Shown piece by piece: positions 46,501 to 60,096 of a DNA stretch of 64,000 nucleotides. Under the pieces are notes generated by a model. The model saw only the letters and a list, made by a program, of their open reading frames with translations, was not told where the DNA came from and made no database searches. A program made the translations under genes and the position numbers. This DNA comes from Solenopsis invicta (taxonomy: Eukaryota; Arthropoda; Insecta; Hymenoptera; Formicidae): positions 22,625,561-22,689,560 of the forward strand of contig NC_052679.1 in assembly GCF_016802725.1 (NCBI RefSeq), given 5' to 3'. Within the stretch, counting starts at the first letter, position 1. Each line of letters begins with the position of its first letter.

Positions 46501-48184
46501 TCGCGATTCGGATACCTCTACGCTGCCTACGTGTACAATGTATCTGCGATGAAGAGTCCAATTTTAGGGGAAGCGGAGAGACGAATGGGGAAAATGCGGC
46601 TTCCGTGTGCGGGTGAACGCGATTACGCGAGTATCACGCAGTGATGTGAGCGACCGGCATGAAATTTCACGTGCTTTGTGCCGCGACGCGACGGCTATGT
46701 TCGGACTATTTCTAAAGGGCGGAAGTGAATGAAGAAAACCCGAGATTCGTCTCTCTCTCCCTTTCTCGCTCTCCTCGCCGAGCTGAGAAAAAGAAAATGG
46801 TGTCATTAAGAGGCGACGCCAAGAATCGTGCCCGAGGAAAAATAATTTTCTCATGTGCCTTTACACCAGTTGTTTCGTGGTTTTACGACGGGACCGAGAG
46901 TGCGACGGATATCACTGCGTCTCGAGTTTCGTGAGAACCGCAAATTGCAACCGCAAATTACACTGCCGTTTTTAACATCGTGAAATTTGATGCCGGGCCT
47001 GCAGGGAAAATCGATTCGTTCACCGGTGAAATAGTTCGCGGGTAAAAATAACCCGTAAGATAACGCCGACGATGGAAATTTTAATTTACGAGACATAAAG
47101 GCGTAATCGTACGAGAATCATAACCGAGGCCGATGCGGGGGATGATAAAGCTAAATTTTATCAGCCCGGTGAGTCTCGTGAAACGCAACGTGAAAAAAAA
47201 AAAATGCATTACCCTCACATAAGAATTGATGATGGACAAAATGGACAAAAAAAATTTGTCCGTCGGCGAAGTTCGTGATTAAAGGCGTCGTGAATAACGT
47301 CGATGGAACGGACTGAAAATTTTTATTTGACAGGAATGATGAATATTAAAATTTGAATTAGTTTTGATCAGTGCGGATTTCACGAACTTCTCAAATATTT
47401 TTTATGAGCGACGAGTTTCACAGTTATTAAAATCGGAACTTTTCCGAGACGCATGATACGCGGAACTTTAATGGAGGATTTCGCGAATCGGAGTTACTGC
47501 GAGGGTGGCTTTTCTATCGCCGCAACAGGTTCTCGTATATTTTGGTCGTTATCGTCACGATAATGCTAATTTCCCTATCGCGTTCTCCGGCTAGATTGAT
47601 TATCAATGATTGGCCGAAGGAAGTGTAGATCGAGTTTGCAGAAAGCGGAGAAGACGTCTTTCGAGAAAGCTAAATACCTGTTCTCGTTACTTTTAATTTC
47701 TATTATCGCTTATCTGCATATTGTGATGTAGTTTGCATGTCCTTATCGTAATCACCGCAGGATGGATGGAATTGTTAAAATCTTTAACATTGATTCAGAG
47801 AGAGATACTTACTCGTGAGAAGAATATTAAAGGAAACTCAATTTCTTCAAATTCTTTGCATGCTTATATTTCTCTATTTTATAATAAAACGCATACAGTT
47901 TTAGAAGAATTTGTTTAATGATAATAATTTATACTTATTGCGCCAAATACTTAAATTAATTCGTTAATGCTTTAAGAGATTCTATATATTTAGAAAATTT
48001 AGAATGCACTGTCTCTCTTAACATAATTTTAATATAAATGTAAAGATTTTTTTACATTGCAAAGTGCAAAATTTGATTTAAGTTTTTCTATAAAGTTTTA
48101 AGCGCATAGCATTATACTCTGACATCAAAACCAAAACTTTCTAATATCAGCAGCATATTGTCAATATCAGTATTTAACACATTA
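46501..48184. other. Non-coding stretch, CpG-rich then AT-rich
   Basis: CpG-rich to about 47670, with overlapping unrecognised frames on both strands (46564-47096), and AT-rich after that. No repeat copy was found before the MITE at 48185. Confidence 0.35.
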
Positions 48185-48330
48185 CACTGCAAATCCATGT
48201 GTGTAAAATCGTGAAGTCACTTTTTACACATTTGTATGCGTGTAAAAAGTACACAAAATACTCGCATACAAATGTGTAAAGAGCAACCACACGATTTTGC
48301 ACACTAAAATATACACTTGGATTTGCAGTG
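48185..48330. mobile_element. MITE family 2, copy C (146-bp deletion derivative)
   Basis: Terminal inverted repeats CACTGCAAATCCA... / ...TTGGATTTGCAGTG are intact and flanked by TA on both sides (48183-48184, 48331-48332). The GTGAAGTCACTTTTTACACATTTG sub-terminal block matches copies A and B, but about 75 bases of the centre are missing. The element is almost fully self-complementary. Confidence 0.85.
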
Positions 48331-48332
48331 TA

Positions 48333-51300
48333 ATTCTTTGCAGTTCTCGTCGAACTCGACACGATATAATGCTCTGCGATAGTTTTGTATAGTTCTCTAA
48401 GCATTTGAATCTAAGCAGAGCATGAATATATTTACAAACTATATTCTTGAGATCTCCATTCTTAAATCTTCTGAATAACAAAAATTTTTCAATTCTATTT
48501 AATTCTGTGCGTATAATTGATATTGCAAATTTATATTTTTTATATCTCGATTTAAATCCTGTAAATAATGAACATTTTTATTATTTAGAAAATTTAATGG
48601 AGATCCGAAAAATATGATTCGCCATTGTGAATCATACTCACAAATTAAATTGAATTGAAGACAAAAAGCAATACGATACGGAATATTGATTCTCTCTTTT
48701 ATTTGTGAGAAATAATTTGGAACGCAAAGTGTTAGCGCTCACAACGATTATTATCCTCCGTAATCGTTTTCGCGAAAGACAATGAGCCAGAACTGGGAAC
48801 TATCTAACGTATAATCATAGGTATAAAAGTTTTATCTTCCATTGGAATGTGATCTCTATAAAAGATCATATCCATAAAATTGCGCGCTATAAGTAATAAG
48901 TTATGGTCGTAGAACTCGTAGACATAAGGTTCCTCTTTCCCTACGGAAAAGGAAGGAAGGAATGAGTACAAAATCGCGTAGTTCCGCAATGGTAGGAATC
49001 CAATTTTGCGGGAGAGCGGTTAAAAGAGAGACGCCGAGTTTTTCGTCACGGAGTGCGCGGGTTGCCGCCGGAGTTCCGCGGACATGGCGATTCGCGAAAA
49101 TTACTTTCCACCGGAATGGAGCTTAAGAGGGCCTTTAAACAGCCGAGACCGGTACTCGCCTGGAATTTCTAATCGCGCGACAAAGAGTGAGAGAAGCAGG
49201 GCGGGGGGAGCAACTGCTTGGACACGATCGCGACTTGAAATCGCGATTAATCCGCTGAAAGTCCAAACTTTCGAAAGAGCGACGATATATCGAGTGGCGG
49301 ATTAAATGTCGGTGCACGTGCCGGTTGGTGCGTGCTCTCGAGAGTGGAATTAAATGTTTTAGAGTTCTATAACTGAGAAAAACAATCACGAACATTTTTC
49401 AATTTTCAACCGACTGAAAACTTTGTTCATTATAGATCACGGCGCTTAATAATTCGTAAGCCACAATTCGGTGAAACGAATCCGGGATTTACGGTGAGTC
49501 CCGGGCAGTTTGCGATCCGTGATTTTCGAAATGATTTTTAAATTGTAAAGAGATAAGGGAGCCCATCGTCTCTCGATGGTGGAAATTATGCCGTAATGCC
49601 AGTCCATTAAAAGCAATTACAGAAATGTCTTTGAAACGCCTTCTACCCCGCAACGTTTTCTCTAAATGCCGTTAGGAGCGGGATATCTTGCGTGCGTTTA
49701 ATGTCTCGCGTGCAAAGAAGTACGAAGCTCATTTCGAATGCGAAAATTATCTGCGTGATATAGATATACGCGGAGCAATGATATCGAGGAATACAAACCG
49801 TGATGAACGTCCGGTACGTGGCACATGATTGTAGTTTAGTTTAAGTTTACTAAACGGATAGAGTTCGTTAATTGTTTACATTAAATAAGGTTACACGAAC
49901 GCGCGACGAATAACGGTTGAAAAGAATGTTTATTGACTTTGATGTCGCGGTAAACAAATTAGTATATTCCCCTTGTATCCAGCCAAATGCTCATTAAAAC
50001 TTCCGCGCGGCACTAGAAGCAAAGTGTTTTTGTTTGTACTCGGTGGACCGCAAAACATCGTAACGTCATGTATTACGTTTGCAATGCATATCCCGCAGTG
50101 TATCTCGTTACTCAGAAAACACAGGTTTGAAAATAGAACTTGCAGCCGCTAAATGTACGTTGCAGCGAACTCGCAAAACGAGAAATTTGTAAGGAAATAA
50201 TAGGAATTTGCAATGCGCAATAGAAAGTTCAAAAGTGAAGTTTTAGTATTTGCGGAAACAGCCCGTTCGACATGCACGGTACTCAAAAAACTGTTCTGCT
50301 GATGTTGATGGATTTCCAGGTATCACAACAGAAATTTATCGCTGTTTTTTTTTGTATCTGCTAAAATATTGTTTGCCACGTATAGAATTTATGGCAGCAA
50401 CATTTTTGCATTTTTCTTCTAGATAATTAGGGTCTCATTGCCAATTATGAACAGGCGTCGAAGAAAATTTTTTTTTCCAAATTTCGTAAACAGTTTAGAT
50501 ATAAATTCTATCTAAAATTATTTATATTAATTATCCAACGTATTACGTTATTAGTTAATTATTTACCTATTTTAGTTAATTTTTTTACAGCCAAAATATT
50601 GTGACTGTACTCGCAAGACTATTTTTTTTTAAGTGCGGGAAGAAGTAAGAAATAAACTTATAATAATGTCACGGGATCGTGATCTTATAATTTATACCGT
50701 TAATATTGTCTGCAGTTTTATGCAAGTACGGTTTTATTAAAAAGTGCTAAGCGTAGCACTAATTAAAAAGTACTTAGCGGTCAGCGCGATCGTTTTACTC
50801 GTCCCAAGTGCTACGGCGAGTGTCTTAAGTGCGGCTTTCTTTTGTAGTATTAAAGCGCATTAAAAACTTTTCCAACCGCACACAGCTGCTCTACGTAGCG
50901 AGTATCATCAATGTCCTCGCGACGGAATTTCTTTTTGCAATGTAATCAAAAGTTGTAGTTTCACGTATTGTGATAGTTGCTAGAGTGCCGTGGCACTCGT
51001 CGAGGAAAGTCACCGTTTGCGACTATTCGAGTCCCTCGTCGAGGCCGAAGGGGAGTTTAACATCGCGATATGGTGCGGAAGCGAAGTTTAATCTCTGTTA
51101 CGGAACGTTCCGCAGTTCGCAATCGCCGAGTTTCGGATTTTCCACCGGTGGAACTTTGCAGACGCGCCCGCGATCGGACGTTCGCAAAATTCACCTTTTG
51201 ACAGGACGGAATGCGTCCGAACTCCTTGATATTCACCGGCACGACGGAGATTGTCCCGGCCGAATTTTAATCGGGCGAATTTTCCTGTCCCTCGAGGAGA

Positions 51301-51855
51301 TGCCGCAAGTTCTCGGCAAGTTTCGCTTACGTCGTCGATCGTTTTGCAAAAAAACAGATGCAGCGAACGTGTATTCCCACGAGAGGAGACGGCAACTTTA
51401 CGTCTTTCAAGCTCTCATTTTACTGTGAAAGTTTCTCGCATTGCAAACTCAATGACGAGAGATACGCTTAAAATGAAATTTCCAAGAAAAGTTTAAAGAG
51501 TCTGTCTTTGTGTCTTGGCAGAGTTTTCTTAAATCGAATGGACCGGTCGTCGAGCTGCAATAAATATTTCCGATCGATGTTTTTTACATGAAGTTAATAA
51601 AAAAATTGTGATAACTGTGTGTCATACGTTTAATTATACGCGTAAATAATTATATGACGTTAAAATTTTTATTTGTTTTAAACAGCAATACTTTATATGA
51701 TTATAAATAATTTTACATAATTCAATATATTATATACATAATATTGTATTTATTTATTGAATTATTTAATATTGAATTTTTTTTTATTATAAGTGTACAT
51801 AATTCAAATTTTTTTTGCTGCAATTATGTGAAAATAATCTCTCTATATTTATTTA
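48333..51855. other. Mixed non-coding stretch
   Basis: AT-rich to 48720, CpG-richer at 48960-50100 and 50730-51560. The 152-codon frame at 50970-51428 is Arg/Ser-rich and unrecognised. AGTGCTAAGCGTAGCACT at 50742-50759 is a small palindrome, with a related AAGTACTTAGCG nearby. No supported gene. Confidence 0.35.
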
Positions 51856-52092
51856 CATGCCATAGCTAATGCAGTTTATTATCGGAAAAACTGGAAATTT
51901 CGGAGATTTTATTTTTTTATTCTTGAAAATTATGAATTTTTGTGGGATTTTTTTGGTACTATATTTTTATAAATTTTTAGCATTTTACTTTTAAATTAAA
52001 ATTCTATCTCTTCTTTTTTTATGCAAAATTATTTCTTTGACCATTTTTTCTGATAATGCAAAATTGATGCAAAAAGCAATAAATATGGCATG
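51856..52092. mobile_element. Possible MITE-like element, about 237 bp
   Basis: CATGCCATA at the left matches the reverse complement of TATGGCATG at the right. A second inner pair, TTATCGGAAAAACTGG and the inverse of CCATTTTTTCTGATAA, supports paired ends interrupted by an indel. AT-rich and non-coding. Confidence 0.4.
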
Positions 52093-52380
52093 CACGTGCA
52101 GTGTCGTGTGACTCGCGAGTTTTTATAAAAAATTAATGACAATACGTCGTTTTAAATTGGCGTTGTATGTTTAATCATCGTTTGAATACCTTACTTCCGA
52201 CGAGTTAGAATTGTGTTGTGAATATTTAGTTCATATTATTTCATTTTGTACTCTTTTCATATTTCAATTCAATATTCAAAACTCAACTGGCTTTTCTTTG
52301 TGATTGTGTGATTAAGAAGATACTCTATCAAAAAATATAATGCAATTAATTTACTTCAAAGCTGTATTAAAAAATTCTTT

Positions 52381-52595
52381 AAACTGAAAAAAGATTCCTA
52401 AGTTTTAATAAATATTTATTCACATAGTACTAATGAAATATTTATGCTACATATTTTAATTTATATTTATTTTATGAAAAAATGTCACTTAAGTTACTGA
52501 TCCCTGTAATAAATACATATTTACGTTTAATAAATATGTTATTAGTACTGTATGAATAAATATTTCGTAAAATTTACTCATTTTTCTCTCAGTGT
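52381..52595. mobile_element. MITE with long inverted arms, 215 bp
   Basis: About 70 bases at each end pair: termini AAACTGAAAAA versus ACACTGAGAGAAAAA, then AAATATTTATTCA.A.AGTACTAAT and a further ATATTTAT block. The intact right terminus has the ACACTGAGA form seen in many insect Tc1/mariner-derived MITEs. No frame. Confidence 0.7.
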
Positions 52596-54340
52596 AATCT
52601 TACCTGGAATATTTTGAATAAAATTCCTTGGAATTTTAGGAATTCTCAAGAAATTATTTTACAAAATTTCTGTGAAAACCTTGTAGTGTACATAGCAGAA
52701 AATTAACCGGTACTGTTTTTTCAGTATTCTTCTCAAATTCTCAAAATTTCTTCAGATTTCTTTATTGTGAGCCAAGTTTTGGCCGATATAACTCAAGTAA
52801 TACATTATACTTGTAAAGATAATGACGTACTACAATTTTGAATTTGAACTAACGAGACATCCGATCTTAGGGAGATGCCCCGAGCCGCTTTAAAATAAAA
52901 TCCTCGAAATACTCTTATTTCACGAAGTGAAATGTTTTTCTTGAATTTTATGGGTTTTTCCTGATGCTCACGTGCGTCAGATCCTACCGGATCTATGGGA
53001 TAAATCGGATTTGGATAGGGGAAAACTTTACTCGCGCGCGATGGCTCTTCCTTTTCTTAGGAGAGTCTCCCGGCCTTCGAGGTCCGAATGCTCGGGCGGA
53101 GACGCCCTCAGTAATAGTATCGCGAGAAAATTGCAATTTTCACGACGAAGCTGCAACACGTGAAGTTATATTAGTTTAGGTCGAATAAGTCGAAAAAGTG
53201 TGATTCATTTTATTTTGCAAACAACATCTCGCGATATTTGCTCTTCACAACGCTCGCTATTCCACGAAATTACGTTGATGAAAATCGTTTCAATGGCGAA
53301 GCGGTTGGGAGATTTTTCTTTGCGGCCGAGCGAAGTTTTCCTGACGTGTCTGTATGTTTTGTGGATTATCGGCGCGCTTTAATCTCGAAGCGCGGCCCCG
53401 CGCGGAATATCCCGTATCTCGTCCGGTAGTTTTGTTTAACCCGCCGCTAACATGTAACAATGTAATTAGCGATCGTGATCTTCGGGTATGCGCGCGCGGA
53501 AGTCTTCCATCTCTCGGAGAAATTCCGACTGCCGCCGCTCGCGGCCGATCCCTCGAGAGATTCGCATTCTGACGAGGGGGTGCGGAATGTACCCTAGCAT
53601 TCGCGGCTCGTCGTTTTTTTCTTCCCGACATTTCCCGGAATTATTCTAAACGAATTTAGATCGCGGAGAGATCTTTCCGGAGGCGAAAGCCATCACCCTC
53701 TATCCCGCGCGATGGCACTCACCGCCACTTTCCATACATTACCTCTCCCGTGCATTACCGTGTCCTTAAAATAATCGATCGGGTCTATATACGACATCGA
53801 TATCTGCGTTAGAGAGCGTTCCCGCCGACTTTGTCAGAAACGGGAAGTTTGTACACTTCCCTAAATTTCGTATAGCACGCAAGTTTCAATGGGGACTGTA
53901 ATGGATGTACTCGAAGTGTAGGTAGGTGTGTGCCGATCGCCTCGAGAACGCTTAAGATCCATGGAGCCCTTCTCCACGGCACGGTACACCCTTATCGGGT
54001 GTATATTCTCCGACTATCGCGTTTCTCTCCGACAAGAAATGTTAATGCGTACCAAAGAGATTCGCGAGGCACGCGATATCTTCGCGAAAATAATAAATGG
54101 ATATCTGCAATTCTCCTCCGGAGATCCCCTTTCATCGTTTCCCGTCATGAATAAAATTCATGCAACGTTTTGATGCGCGAATAATATCTGAAATGTGCGA
54201 AATCAGCTAATACATGCGTCATACTGCTTTCTCTGAAAAACTTTTCTCTTCCAAGTTTTGCTTCTAAATCGCGTTTGAAGATAATCAAATCATTTTTTAC
54301 CATTCTTACCTACTTATATCGTATGATATCGAGAGATCTC
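52596..54340. other. Mixed non-coding stretch, CpG-rich centre
   Basis: AT-rich to 52950, then CpG-rich to about 54170 with overlapping frames on both strands (52964-53631, 53928-54173), none recognisable. No repeat copy seen. Confidence 0.35.
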
Positions 54341-54486
54341 GCCCAAATCACACTAGCGATTACCGATTGTGATTGACGATTAGCGATTGAAATTTGACTA
54401 ATTGAAACAAGGAAATTTTTAGCTCTTTTTATTTTGATTGGCCAAATCTTTAATCTTCAATTTTCAATCGCTAGTGTAATTTGGGC
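54341..54486. mobile_element. MITE, 146 bp, 21-bp terminal inverted repeats
   Basis: GCCCAAATCACACTAGCGATT at the left matches the reverse complement of the right end, GCCCAAATTACACTAGCGATT, at 20 of 21 bases. The GATT..CGATT motif is also repeated several times just inside the left end. Non-coding, with no clear target duplication. Confidence 0.75.
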
Positions 54487-56245
54487 TTAACACATTTCAC
54501 AGAATGTCTTGCCTCTTGAATAATGGTCGATGTAAAATTTTTGTCAATCAGCCCCGTAAACATGTATCGTCAACGGCGAGTAATTTGCACGTTCCCGGTG
54601 CACGTGTAAACTGCCCGTCGGCTGAAACATACCTCTCTGTTTACGTTTAATCGTTCGTCTCACGGGGGCAATCGATAAAAGCTTGTGCCACAGTTTGAAC
54701 TACTTACGTCGCAAATTCTCCAGTAGCCGGTAGTATTGTCGAAATAATTAGTGCCAGCTCCACGCGCTGACGTCGAATTCCGGACAAATTCCCGCCGAAT
54801 GCATCGTGGCCGCCAATAGACCGTGGTCAAATGTTATGTTCCATTTGATAGCACACCCATTCGCACGGCGATTGCACGCAAGCCTACTTCCGCTTTGCAC
54901 TCGACCGCGTTTGTCGGCTGCGCCTGTTGCATGTTGCAGAGGATTAATTCAAGATGTGCGTGGGTACTCACAAAATGCAATTCGAGTAGAATCGTAGATT
55001 CCGTATCGATTTTAGAATAAATTTCAATATTTTATAAGCTCGAATTGCATCAAAGAAATTTTTTTATAAAGATAGAAACCTTTCTAGATAGATGATATAA
55101 TTTTGCGAATCAAAACGAGAAGAAGAAAAGCACGAGAACAGCAAGTAAAAAAGTGTGTTCACGTTCGATCGCTTTCAGGTCTTTTAACCTTTAAATTGTA
55201 ATGTCGGTCTTACAGACAGTTATTGAAATTTTACTTGTCAATAACTTCCTTGACATTCACAAGAGACGCTCTGAACTCATGGTACCTTCGTATGTCATCT
55301 GTCCCCATCAAACACTACAGTGGTCCCATTGTCATTCGCTGGAACGTCTAATATGAAACGATTGGAAATTTGTATCTGTCCCACAGTTTGGGGTTTACCG
55401 TTTATATTACATTTCAGAGGCATATTGGGCATGCATGTATTTCTTCACCCACATATTACTTACACATTTTAACTCTCATTTACTGGTGTGATATTTTAAA
55501 ATAAGGAACATTTTTATGGTTCATCTTGGGATTTTTTAGGATTACAAAAATTTTTTTAGTGGGATCATAATTTTGAGCCATTTCTGAAATATAGTAAAGT
55601 TTTTCAAACTTTAGAGACATCTTGTACACGAGATCTTTTTACTAATCCTTACGTTAAAACATCTTTCTCCGTTATTTACAAGTATTCAGAATAATTGCAA
55701 ATATACATTCTTCATTATAAGAAAATTATAAAATTAGCGGAAACATGATAGTGATGTTTTTGAGTGTTACAATTTAAGGATTAAAAGGATTGGGGAGTAG
55801 CGTAACCCTTTGATACGATCGAACACGTTTTTCACTTCGCGGTTTTTTATAATTTTGGAACCATTACCGAAATACAGAGAAAGGACACAAACTTTACCTA
55901 TATATAAGTATGTAATATGTAAAATGCCCATCGTACAACGGAATTTGAGTATTAAGTTGAGTTCGGGGGTTGTGCGATATATAGATTCCGATAATATTAA
56001 AACTTTTAACTTCTCTCGAAATTATTTTATCGACAACTTCAGCCACTGGCAAAGTTATTCTGTGTCATAAGGAAGTTTATAACGCGAATTTGCTCTTTAC
56101 ACAGTTGATCCCAGGATAGTGGATAATGGATAATTAATACTTTTTGTTTAGTGCAGTGTAACCTTTTATTCCTGCATAAATCGAAGGCGATAATAATAGT
56201 TATTAGAACGTTAACATAATATTTTTATATAATACTGAAAAAAAA
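54487..56245. other. Mixed non-coding stretch with a diverged doublet
   Basis: CpG-richer to 55020, then AT-rich. A segment with AATTTTG...CCATT.C.GAAATA..G and AAACTTTA occurs at about 55568-55612 and again at about 55850-55895, suggesting an old direct repeat. Frames at 54806-55020 and 55810-56070 are unrecognised. Confidence 0.35.
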
Positions 56246-56297
56246 CTTGTTGAATGAAAACGTTCAAACGGTTGAATGAAAATTTTCATTTAACAAG
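56246..56297. repeat. Hairpin, 15-bp arms
   Basis: CTTGTTGAATGAAAA pairs with TTTTCATTTAACAAG at 14 of 15 positions. The loop repeats GTTGAATGAAAA once more. It is preceded by ACTGAAAAAAAA and may be a small MITE relic. Confidence 0.55.
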
Positions 56298-57016
56298 AGT
56301 AGCAAGTTAAGTTAACACTCTGTACTCAATTAGACGTTTTAATATATCTATCTCAAGTTTTGCTTTTAAAAAAAAAAAGAATATATCGCGAGAAAGAAAG
56401 AATTCCGTGTGTATTTGCGCGTATTGCGCACATGTGAATAATCACGATAAATATCCATTAAGTAAATGCACGCCATATCTGCATTCTCACTGTCTCTGGC
56501 CGTCCTTGTATTTGCATAGTAATTGCTAATTACCAATCAAGCTTTGTGCCGGACTGCGTGAATCTCGGTTGGGGAGTATATCGAAGCTGATTCAACAGTC
56601 AGAGATAATCATCTATGCTCTTGACAACATTAGGAATCAATTGCAGAAACTAATTAAGTCAAGTTAACTGAGACGCCGCGTAATATTCTCGTAGTGCGAC
56701 GAGAGGTTTATTTCATTTAATCCAACGTCCATATTAATTTATTCGGTACATTACATTTATCTATTCCGTGTTATTTTACATTATAAAAATTTCTCGTGAC
56801 TGGTTATATACAATATATACATGATTGATTATATCGATTGATTATTGATTATATTAACAATATTCCCCCTCCCTTTCCCTCCCCAAATGTTGCCATTATT
56901 TAATTACTTTTCGTACAATCGTACTGATGATTGATTCTAACTTTAATAAACTCTGATTAAACTAAATTTCCGTCCATTTAGTGCGTTTACGTATTTCATA
57001 TTTCTTCATTATACAG
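56298..57016. other. AT-rich non-coding stretch
   Basis: A (CCCTC)-like pyrimidine patch lies near 56866-56885. Nothing else is recognised. Confidence 0.4.
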
Positions 57017-57218
57017 AATGTCTCATTTTAATTGCCGCAGGCAAATATCTCGGAAAATGGAAGATACGGAAAAATGTTTTATACAAATGTTACATGACGT
57101 GAAGAAGGATAAAAATAATAGGATCAACTTTCGAAAAAAGGAGGATAAAAATAATAAGATTAACTTGAAAAAAAAATCAGTTTTTGAAGATTATATGAAG
57201 ATCATCGCCATTTTTTAA
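57017..57218 (+). mobile_element. Possible repeat-element remnant with 36-bp tandem doublet
   Basis: It opens with ACAGAATGTCTCATTTTAA and an AAATATCTCGGAAAATGG segment. This resembles, from memory, the terminus of repeats common in ant genomes; I could not verify this. Within it GGATAAAAATAATA recurs 36 bases apart (57107 and 57143). The doublet is in frame in the 66-codon frame 57018-57218, giving Asp-Lys-Asn-Asn repeats, but the frame has no recognised function. Confidence 0.35.
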
Positions 57219-60020
57219 ATAAAATGCGATTTTTTACACTTAATTCCTTTTAATTATTTTATATGTAAAATTAGATTTTATGAAAAGTAGATTTATTGAA
57301 AAATCAACATTTATGAAATATTTTGGACTTTATTCTTATATATTTCGAGATAAAAATAATGTATCTCGTAAACTATTGATTTTTCGATTGTACCTTAATA
57401 ATTTTATGTAGAATAATTAGAGAAATTATATTATGTTGAAAATTTATATGATTTCATTAATAAAAAATTACGATGATTTCTATGTGATTCGATGTTAAAA
57501 TGTCGATTTTTTTGAAAATTTGTTCTTCAAATTATATAACTAGGACATTCTTTTGAATGCTTTTTCTCGAGATAATCCACTGTTTCCATTAAAATAGGGC
57601 ATTTAGTATATACAATTAATTAATGTCCAAAACTTCATGGAGAAAATAGTTTCCTGTCTGCGAGATAAGTCCTTTCGGCGAAATAATGCATCGTGTATAT
57701 GACACTCGTTAAGAAATTTGACTGTGCGAAAACATCCCTCATGGTTATATAATTACTTGCTATCATGTCACAAGTAAAATTACGGCGCGTCATATCAAGC
57801 CGAGTAATATTAAACATCCACCCCGGTAATCCTCATAAGATCGCAATGCCTCCTCCAGGATTTTCCTTCCAAGCTGTAGGAAATGACTATGTTGCACCTA
57901 CTACGTAGGAAACTGCAGCGCGCTCTAACTGCAACCTCAGTCTGCCGGCATTAGATTAGACTGACGTTGTTACGCGGTGAAACAAATGTAAAACGAAAGA
58001 CCTAATCAGGCTCGGTTTCGATTAACGGAACAACGATTAGATTAGACAGAGGGAGTATTTTGCGATAACAAGCTTATCTAGATTTGCATTTTGCAAATTT
58101 CTCTTTCGTGTTTGGTGTGCTGCGTTTTCTTCTCAACGACTTAATGAGATTTAGACGATGCTTAGTCTTATTAAAGTTTATCGAAAGGCAAAGTTGCATT
58201 ATGAAATTTTCTTAACTCTTAAATATTTGTTGCTTCTCACATTACATTTATTTGCTATGTTAACGTAAGCGATGAAAATTGTTAAAATAAAGCGTTGAGT
58301 TAAATCTTATTAATTTTGAATATCTTCACCAAAAGATTTATTGCTTTATACATACTATTAACACTTAACTGTTCCAATAAATTTTTTATGTTATTTTCTC
58401 CCTTTCACTTATTTCATAATAAGTCTTTTTCTCTTTTTAGTACTGAATTGATGACTTCTCTGAAAAGAACTCACAAATGGGCGTATTTCCATAATGAATG
58501 GTTTATATTAATATTAATGTTTTACCCAACTCACTTAAAAAGGACCTAAACCCAAAGTGCTGGGTGACTGTCGAAATGCAGTGAATAAAATTAATCGTTA
58601 AACACAATTTGCCAATTTGTCTACTAAAATGTGATTATTTATTATTCTGTATCACTGGCGAATACACGACTCCATTCGTTCGTTGAAATAAAATTCGCCA
58701 TTATTTCCACGTTTCAATTGCTTCTGCTTAAAGTTCCAATTATCTTCTGCGACCTTGGACGACAGAGTTGTCATGAGAAATTAATGAGCTGTGTTTCGCC
58801 AAGAAATTTTGTGACACTACTGACGTCAATAAACGTAAAGCAAGGATGAATATGGATGGCATCCTTTGCGTAGTGTCTAAAGTTTCACGATCACTTTCCT
58901 ACCCTAGTTTCATCATTAGCCGCAAATTGTGCCAATCGAAGTGCCACGAAAGGTTTCTAGTTAGCCTTTGTGTACCGTTGATGCTCGGGTCAACGAGCTG
59001 TTCAATATGTAAGCACTTAGGTACCCGCAACATTCACCCCGTTAAACTTACGATCGTCCGATGATACACGTATACCTTTATCAGCTTGTTTTGCCGCGAA
59101 ATATCATTAATCGTTCACTCGCGTGAACGATGAAATGGACATTTTCTACTTAAGATCATTCCGCAGATATTAATTCGTACAATTCAAAGGTCGCGCTTAT
59201 CAATTTAAATTAAATAATTATTCCATCGGCATACTGCAAATTCCTGACATTACACGTGGATTGATTATTATTAATTAAATGTGGCATCAATCATTGCGAA
59301 CCGCTTTAATCAAAATCTGCACATCGCTGGGATTAAATGCGATTATCGAAATAATTGCTTATCGACGAGCGCGTCGTAATTATTGCCTAATTTATTAAAT
59401 TTTGTTTTAATAACGTTATCGCGATATTTAAGCTTAAAACCGACGTTCTAGACTTTGATTTGTTTGAGCGATTGTTAGGTCGAGAGTTGTTTCACCCAAC
59501 GGCTTCCTGAACTCCGCAATCACAATTTAACAGACCCTCGTTATCCTTTGTGTAACGTCAGACCGCCGACGCAGAAGCTTGTCAACTGCGGGATACGAGT
59601 GCGGGGAGACTGTCTTACTACCGTAACTTGGCTGTATTTCATTGTATTGTCCATTCTAGTCAAATGACAGCCTTGACATGTCGATGTATAAAACGAGTCA
59701 ACCGTTTAACCTTTACATTTCACTCTTTCAAGCCCTTTCTTTATATTCGGCGTTTCTCCTCTTGCAGAATTGAAATATCACAGATTTTTGCTGGAAAACA
59801 TGTAGAGTAACTCTTTCAATTACTGCCGCTTGAAGCACATCGTGGCAGTTGTTTATTTTGTGATATATTTTAAATACATATTTAATAAACATGCTTTTTT
59901 TTCCAAGTAACATCTTTATCCAAGTAACAACTTTAATATGTACAAAATATAAACAACAAGCTTGAAAATTGAACGAGTAATTAAATATAATGAGAGAAAT
60001 GAAAATATATCCTATTAAAC
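57219..60020. other. Mixed non-coding stretch
   Basis: AT-rich to 57830, moderately CpG-rich islets after that. Frames at 58316-59064 and 59628-59810 are short and unrecognised. 59160-59420 is rich in ATTA/TAAT homeodomain-type cores and could be regulatory, but this is speculative. Confidence 0.3.
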
Positions 60021-60096
60021 CATTACTGCCAGTTCTCCGATCACTATCACACGTATACTCGTGCATAACGGAATTCATTTATTGCTGGCAGTAATG
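60021..60096. repeat. 12-bp inverted repeat around a 52-base loop
   Basis: CATTACTGCCAG (60021-60032) is exactly complementary to CTGGCAGTAATG (60085-60096). The same CTGGCAGTAAT core appears again in both arms of the larger inverted repeat at 60433-60606 and 61975-62148, giving four occurrences in 2.1 kb. Confidence 0.65.

Noticed and set aside
50970..51428. 152-codon + strand frame
   Set aside because: No domain seen; lies in CpG-richer DNA where long frames arise by chance, with overlapping frames on both strands.
59774..59793. TATCACAG-containing site resembling the miR-2 seed
   Set aside because: No matching hairpin in the flanks and no similarity beyond the seed.
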